A stretch of DNA of 8,417 nucleotides, from NCBI GenBank assembly GCA_050260935.1, contig JBLNCU010000216.1, forward strand, positions 1-8,417, read 5' to 3'. This DNA is from UBA8346 sp050260935 (GTDB lineage Bacteria; Bacillota; UBA4882; UBA8346). The notes under the pieces were generated by a model that worked only from the letters and a program-made list of their open reading frames with translations, did not search any database and was not told the origin of the DNA. Below are positions 5,417 to 8,417 of this stretch, piece by piece; the stretch's first letter is position 1, and each line of letters begins with the position of its first letter. The position numbers and the translations under genes were made by a program.

Positions 5417-6754
5417 ATGAATCATCCCTATCTTCCGCTCACCCCCGAAAACCGCCGCACAATGCTTGAAAGTATTGGGGTCAACTCCTTTGAAGATCTT
5501 TTAACTGACATTCCAGCCGGAATTCGTCTGGACCGCCCTTTAAAACTTCCGCCGCCACTGACTGAAGTAGAGTTAAGAGACTACTTCAACAAAAAAGCCG
5601 CCGAAAACCAGCTCTATGAATTGTCGTTTTTAGGCGCCGGAGTTTACCAACACTATATTCCGGCTGTAATCGATCATCTGGCGGGCCGTTCCGAGTTTTA
5701 CACTTCTTACACCCCTTATCAGCCTGAAATTTCCCAAGGGGTACTCCAAGCCATCTTCGAATACCAAACCTACATTGCCGAACTTTTCGGTTTACCGGTG
5801 GCCAACGCCTCCCTTTACGACGGCCCGACCGCCCTAGCCGAGGCGGTTCTAATGGCAGTGAAGGAAAAAAAGGGGACCAAGGTCTTGATTCCGGAAACCT
5901 TAAGTCCCCATCTCAGGCAAGTCCTGTCAACCTACACCCGGAATATCGGTACCAAAATCATCAAAATTCCGGCTAAAGAGGGCCTTATCGACCTGGTATT
6001 TCTTGAGCGGGAGCTGGATTCGGAAACAGCCGCGGTTGTTATTCAAAATCCTAACTTCTACGGATTAATTGAGGATCTGCCGGAATTGATAAGCAAAATA
6101 AAGCAAAAAGAAGCCATCCCCATTTGCTACGTTAACCCGGTGACCTTAGGTATTCTGGAATCTCCGGGGAATTTGGGGGCTGAGATCGTGGTGGGCGAGG
6201 GGCAACCTTTAGGGCTTTCGCCGGCCTTCGGCGGTCCATACCTGGGGCTAATGGCGGTCTCGGAACGGTTTATCCGCCGCATCCCCGGACGGTTGGTCGG
6301 AGAAACCATCGACCATCAAGGAAAAAGAGCTTTTGTATTGACCCTGCAAACGAGGGAGCAGCACATCCGGCGCGAAAAAGCCACCTCCAATATTTGCTCC
6401 AATGAAGCGTTATGCGCATTAAGGTCTGCCATTTATCTTTCGGTCCTAGGCCCTCAAGGGCTACAGGAAGTGGCCCAACGGGCTTACGACAACGCACATT
6501 ATTTATGGGAAAATCTCCGGGCAGACGGCTATCAGCCCCTATATAACAGCCCGTTCTTTATGGAGTTCGCCATAAAAACTCCCAAGCCGGCTGGTTTTTA
6601 CATTGAAAGACTCCCGGAAAAAGGAATAATGCCGGGGTTAAACTTAGGGTTAATCAATCCCCAACTTGATCACGCGCTTTTAATCTGCGCCACCGAAATA
6701 TTTTCCAAGGATCAATTGGACCGTTTCTGCTCGGAAATGAGGTGCCTACTATGA
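5417..6754 (+). CDS. gcvPA: Glycine dehydrogenase (decarboxylating) subunit 1, P-protein N-terminal half
   Basis: This is the N-terminal half of the split glycine decarboxylase. With GcvPB it decarboxylates glycine and transfers the aminomethyl group to the lipoyl arm of H-protein. The 445 residues are the normal length. It has the expected blocks FLGAGVYQHYIPAVIDHLAG (71-90), FYTSYTPYQPEISQGVLQ (94-111), NASLYDGPTALAEA (130-143), VVGEGQPLG (258-266), FGGPYLG (271-277) and REQHIRREKATSNICSN (313-329). As expected for this subunit there is no PLP-binding lysine motif; that is in GcvPB. Its ATG directly abuts the gcvT stop codon with no intervening base, and the ribosome binding site GAAAGGAGG (5401-5409) lies within the end of gcvT. 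The 3' end overlaps the gcvPB start by four bases. Confidence 0.97.
   Translation: MNHPYLPLTPENRRTMLESIGVNSFEDLLTDIPAGIRLDRPLKLPPPLTEVELRDYFNKKAAENQLYELSFLGAGVYQHYIPAVIDHLAGRSEFYTSYTPYQPEISQGVLQAIFEYQTYIAELFGLPVANASLYDGPTALAEAVLMAVKEKKGTKVLIPETLSPHLRQVLSTYTRNIGTKIIKIPAKEGLIDLVFLERELDSETAAVVIQNPNFYGLIEDLPELISKIKQKEAIPICYVNPVTLGILESPGNLGAEIVVGEGQPLGLSPAFGGPYLGLMAVSERFIRRIPGRLVGETIDHQGKRAFVLTLQTREQHIRREKATSNICSNEALCALRSAIYLSVLGPQGLQEVAQRAYDNAHYLWENLRADGYQPLYNSPFFMEFAIKTPKPAGFYIERLPEKGIMPGLNLGLINPQLDHALLICATEIFSKDQLDRFCSEMRCLL
6739..6744 (+). promoter_or_regulatory. Ribosome binding site that decides the gcvPB start
   Basis: GAGGTG lies six bases before the ATG at 6751. A GTG at 6742 in the same frame would extend the protein by three residues, but that GTG is itself part of this site, so ATG 6751 is preferred. 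The site is inside the last codons of gcvPA, and the ATGA junction indicates coupled translation. Confidence 0.7.
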
Positions 6755-8226
6755 ACGAGAGCCGATTAATTTTTGAAAAATCAGTCCCCGGACGAAGGGC
6801 TTGGCAATTGCCGGAATCCACCGTTTCCCGGACGGAGCCCGCCAAAACCATAAAAGCGGAAAACTTGCGCCGGAAGCCGTTAAACTTCCCTGAACTGGCG
6901 GAGATCGATGTCGTCCGGCATTATACCAATCTTTCTACCCGCAACCACGGCGTAGATTCGGGATTTTACCCCTTAGGGTCCTGCACCATGAAGTATAACC
7001 CCAAAATTAACGAGGATCTGGCTTCTTTACCGGGTTTTCAAAACTTGCATCCCTGGCTATCCACCAGATTTACCCAGGGCGCCCTGGCCATCCTGGACGA
7101 TCTGGAAAAATCCTTGGCCGAGATAACCGGCATGGACTTTTTCACTTTACAACCTGCAGCCGGAGCTCACGGGGAACTTACCGCTATGTTTCTGATTAAA
7201 GAATATCATCGTTCTAGAGGAGAAACTCAACGCCGGAAAGTTTTAGTGCCGACCTCGGCCCATGGCACCAATCCGGCTAGCGCCGCAATGGCCGGTTTTG
7301 AAACTGTATCCGTTAATTGCAACTCAGAAGGCTTAGTTGACCTGGAGCATCTAAAAAGCTTATTATCTTCTGAAATCGCCGCCCTAATGCTCACCAATCC
7401 AAATACCTTGGGATTGTTTGAAAAGGAGATTTCCGCCATCGCCGGACTGGTCCATGGCGCCGGCGGCCTTTTATACTATGACGGAGCAAATCTCAACGCT
7501 ATTATGGGCCTGGTCCGGCCTGGAGATATGGGGTTTGATCTGGTGCATCTCAACTTGCATAAAACCTTTGCCACTCCCCATGGCGGCGGGGGTCCCGGCG
7601 CCGGCCCGGTTGGAGTGAAAGCTTTTTTAGGGGATTTTTTACCCCTACCGGTTTTGGCCAAGAATGATCAGGGTTATTTCTGGGATTACCATCGTCCTAA
7701 AAGCATCGGCAAGGTCCAGGGTTTTTACGGTAATTTTACGGTTCTACTAAAGGCGCTGATTTACATTAAGGCTTTAAGCGGAGAAGGATTAAGGCAAGTG
7801 AGCCGCGATGCGGTGCTAAATGCTAATTATCTACGGTCAAATTTGGCCAAACTTTATCAATTGCCGTACAATCGCCCGTGCATGCACGAGTTTGTGATCT
7901 CCGCCGCCAATTTAAAAGCTTCCCATGTCCGGGCCCTGGATATCGCCAAACGCTTATTGGATTTCGGTATTCATCCGCCAACCGTTTATTTCCCACTAAT
8001 TGTGGAGGAGGCTCTAATGATCGAGCCAACCGAGACTGAAGGCTTGGACACCCTTGACTATTTTATTGAAATAATGTCCCGGATATATAATGAAGCCGTC
8101 ACCACGCCGGAAGTTCTGGTCAACGCCCCATCCGCAACTCCGATTACCAGAGTGGACGAAGCGCTGGCCGCCCGAAATCCCAAATTGCGTTGGCGCCGGG
8201 AGGGGAGGCCGGAGCGGGAAGGGTAA
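6751..8226 (+). CDS. gcvPB: Glycine dehydrogenase (decarboxylating) subunit 2, P-protein C-terminal half with PLP lysine
   Basis: This is the PLP-binding half of the split glycine decarboxylase, the partner of GcvPA in the cytoplasm. It has 491 residues from the ATG, close to the usual 480-490. Recognisable blocks are YPLGSCTMKYNPKINE (73-88), LQPAAGAHGELTAMFLIKEYH (133-153), PTSAHGTNPASAAMAGF (167-183), MLTNPNTLGLFE (213-224) and YYDGANLNAIMG (242-253). LNLHKTFATPHGGGGPGAG (267-285) contains the Schiff-base lysine K271. The C-terminal domain includes MHEFVISA (378-385) and FGIHPPTVYFPLIVEEALMIEPTE (405-428). The extreme C-terminus is unusually charged (RWRREGRPEREG). It overlaps gcvPA by four bases. 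No gcvH or lpd follows; a group II intron end begins about 77 bases downstream, and no convincing terminator is visible before it. Confidence 0.97.
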   Translation: MNESRLIFEKSVPGRRAWQLPESTVSRTEPAKTIKAENLRRKPLNFPELAEIDVVRHYTNLSTRNHGVDSGFYPLGSCTMKYNPKINEDLASLPGFQNLHPWLSTRFTQGALAILDDLEKSLAEITGMDFFTLQPAAGAHGELTAMFLIKEYHRSRGETQRRKVLVPTSAHGTNPASAAMAGFETVSVNCNSEGLVDLEHLKSLLSSEIAALMLTNPNTLGLFEKEISAIAGLVHGAGGLLYYDGANLNAIMGLVRPGDMGFDLVHLNLHKTFATPHGGGGPGAGPVGVKAFLGDFLPLPVLAKNDQGYFWDYHRPKSIGKVQGFYGNFTVLLKALIYIKALSGEGLRQVSRDAVLNANYLRSNLAKLYQLPYNRPCMHEFVISAANLKASHVRALDIAKRLLDFGIHPPTVYFPLIVEEALMIEPTETEGLDTLDYFIEIMSRIYNEAVTTPEVLVNAPSATPITRVDEALAARNPKLRWRREGRPEREG

Positions 8227-8302
8227 AAGGAGCTTTTCAAGTTAACACTTCCTGTTTCCAAGGTTTCAATCTTTCGACATTCAGCGCTGACTTTTTAATC
8301 GA

Positions 8303-8417
8303 GTAGGAGGGGGCGGCAAACCCCCGTCCTCTCACACCACCTAGCATGCGGGTCCGCACTAGGCGGTTCGCCAGTTTTGACGAAGTTGGGAATACCTTTG
8401 AGTTAAACTCATCAGCC
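8303..8417 (-). mobile_element. 3' end (domains V and VI) of a group II intron, probably class C; body continues past the right edge
   Basis: Read on the minus strand, domain V is a hairpin: ACCGCCTAG (8367-8359) pairs with CTAGGTGGT (8344-8336) in nine pairs with one G-U. A two-base 3' bulge TG (8346-8345) and a distal TGCG/CGCA stem capped by GACC follow. The CGC at 8365-8363 sits where the catalytic triad lies and is the class C form. Next comes GTGTGAGAGG and then domain VI: GGGGG/CCCCC (8325-8321 with 8313-8309) with a 7-base loop, ending CCTAC near 8303. The same arrangement ends many bacterial introns that carry a reverse transcriptase/maturase. One minus-strand frame entering from the right ends QLRQNWRTA and then TAG at 8361-8359, inside domain V. 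It could be the end of the maturase, but 47 bases upstream of domain V are too few to tell. The exact 3' splice site is uncertain by a few bases. Confidence 0.82.

Noticed and set aside
6742..6750. GTG at 6742 as the gcvPB start
   Set aside because: The GTG falls within the ribosome binding sequence GAGGTG that serves the ATG at 6751; the ATG gives the usual 4-nt overlap with gcvPA.
8281..8290. TCAGCGCTGA followed by CTTTTTAA as the gcv terminator
   Set aside because: The dyad is a loop-less 10-bp palindrome that would leave only about three pairs in RNA, too weak for an intrinsic terminator.
8227..8302. Start of another gene after gcvPB, suggested by AAAAGGAG at the stop codon
   Set aside because: No ATG, GTG or TTG lies at a suitable distance and no open frame of useful length follows before the intron end.

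Overview
The window looks like chromosomal DNA of a spore-forming Firmicute (Clostridia, Limnochordia or Bacilli-like). The reasons are AAGGAG-type ribosome binding sites before nearly every gene, a SleB-type cortex-lytic enzyme with a LysM domain, a DUF2512 (YndM-like) membrane protein, a DUF4015 TIM-barrel protein, and a split glycine decarboxylase P-protein (gcvPA + gcvPB). I cannot name a genus.

Left part (1-1503). A rho-independent terminator at 85-109 closes a rightward gene that lies almost wholly outside the window. A leftward three-gene cluster follows: a secreted LysM + SleB-type hydrolase (1503-904), a small four-helix membrane protein that starts at TTG (839-498), and a DUF2512 membrane protein (486-127). 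A 166-bp divergent spacer separates the cluster from the next gene and holds a possible sporulation sigma-factor promoter for the hydrolase.

Middle part (1670-4101). A rightward exported or membrane-anchored DUF4015 putative glycoside hydrolase ends in its own terminator. A small rightward membrane protein (3042-3425) then converges on, and overlaps, a leftward endonuclease III-like DNA glycosylase (4101-3274). The glycosylase keeps its Fe-S cysteines but has Glu where endonuclease III has its catalytic Lys. Its last ~55 residues are encoded mostly on the antisense strand of the membrane protein gene.

Right part (4105-8417). The glycine cleavage operon gcvT-gcvPA-gcvPB is tightly coupled, with a 0-nt junction and a 4-nt ATGA overlap. 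Together these genes encode the T-protein and both halves of the P-protein, which decarboxylate glycine and pass the one-carbon unit to tetrahydrofolate. gcvH and lpd are not in the window. The gcvT leader has a long GC-rich hairpin with a U-tract, which is an intrinsic terminator inside the leader, and no recognisable glycine riboswitch. About 77 bp after gcvPB the window runs into the 3' end (domains V and VI) of a group II intron on the minus strand. Its CGC-type domain V points to class C; the body and reverse transcriptase lie beyond the right edge.

Most of the window is ordinary housekeeping and sporulation sequence. The points worth a second look are the gcv leader attenuator, the group II intron end, the antisense-encoded tail of the glycosylase and its Lys-to-Glu change, and the hydrolase/holin-like cluster. 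I see no CRISPR array, tRNA, rRNA or new defence system.
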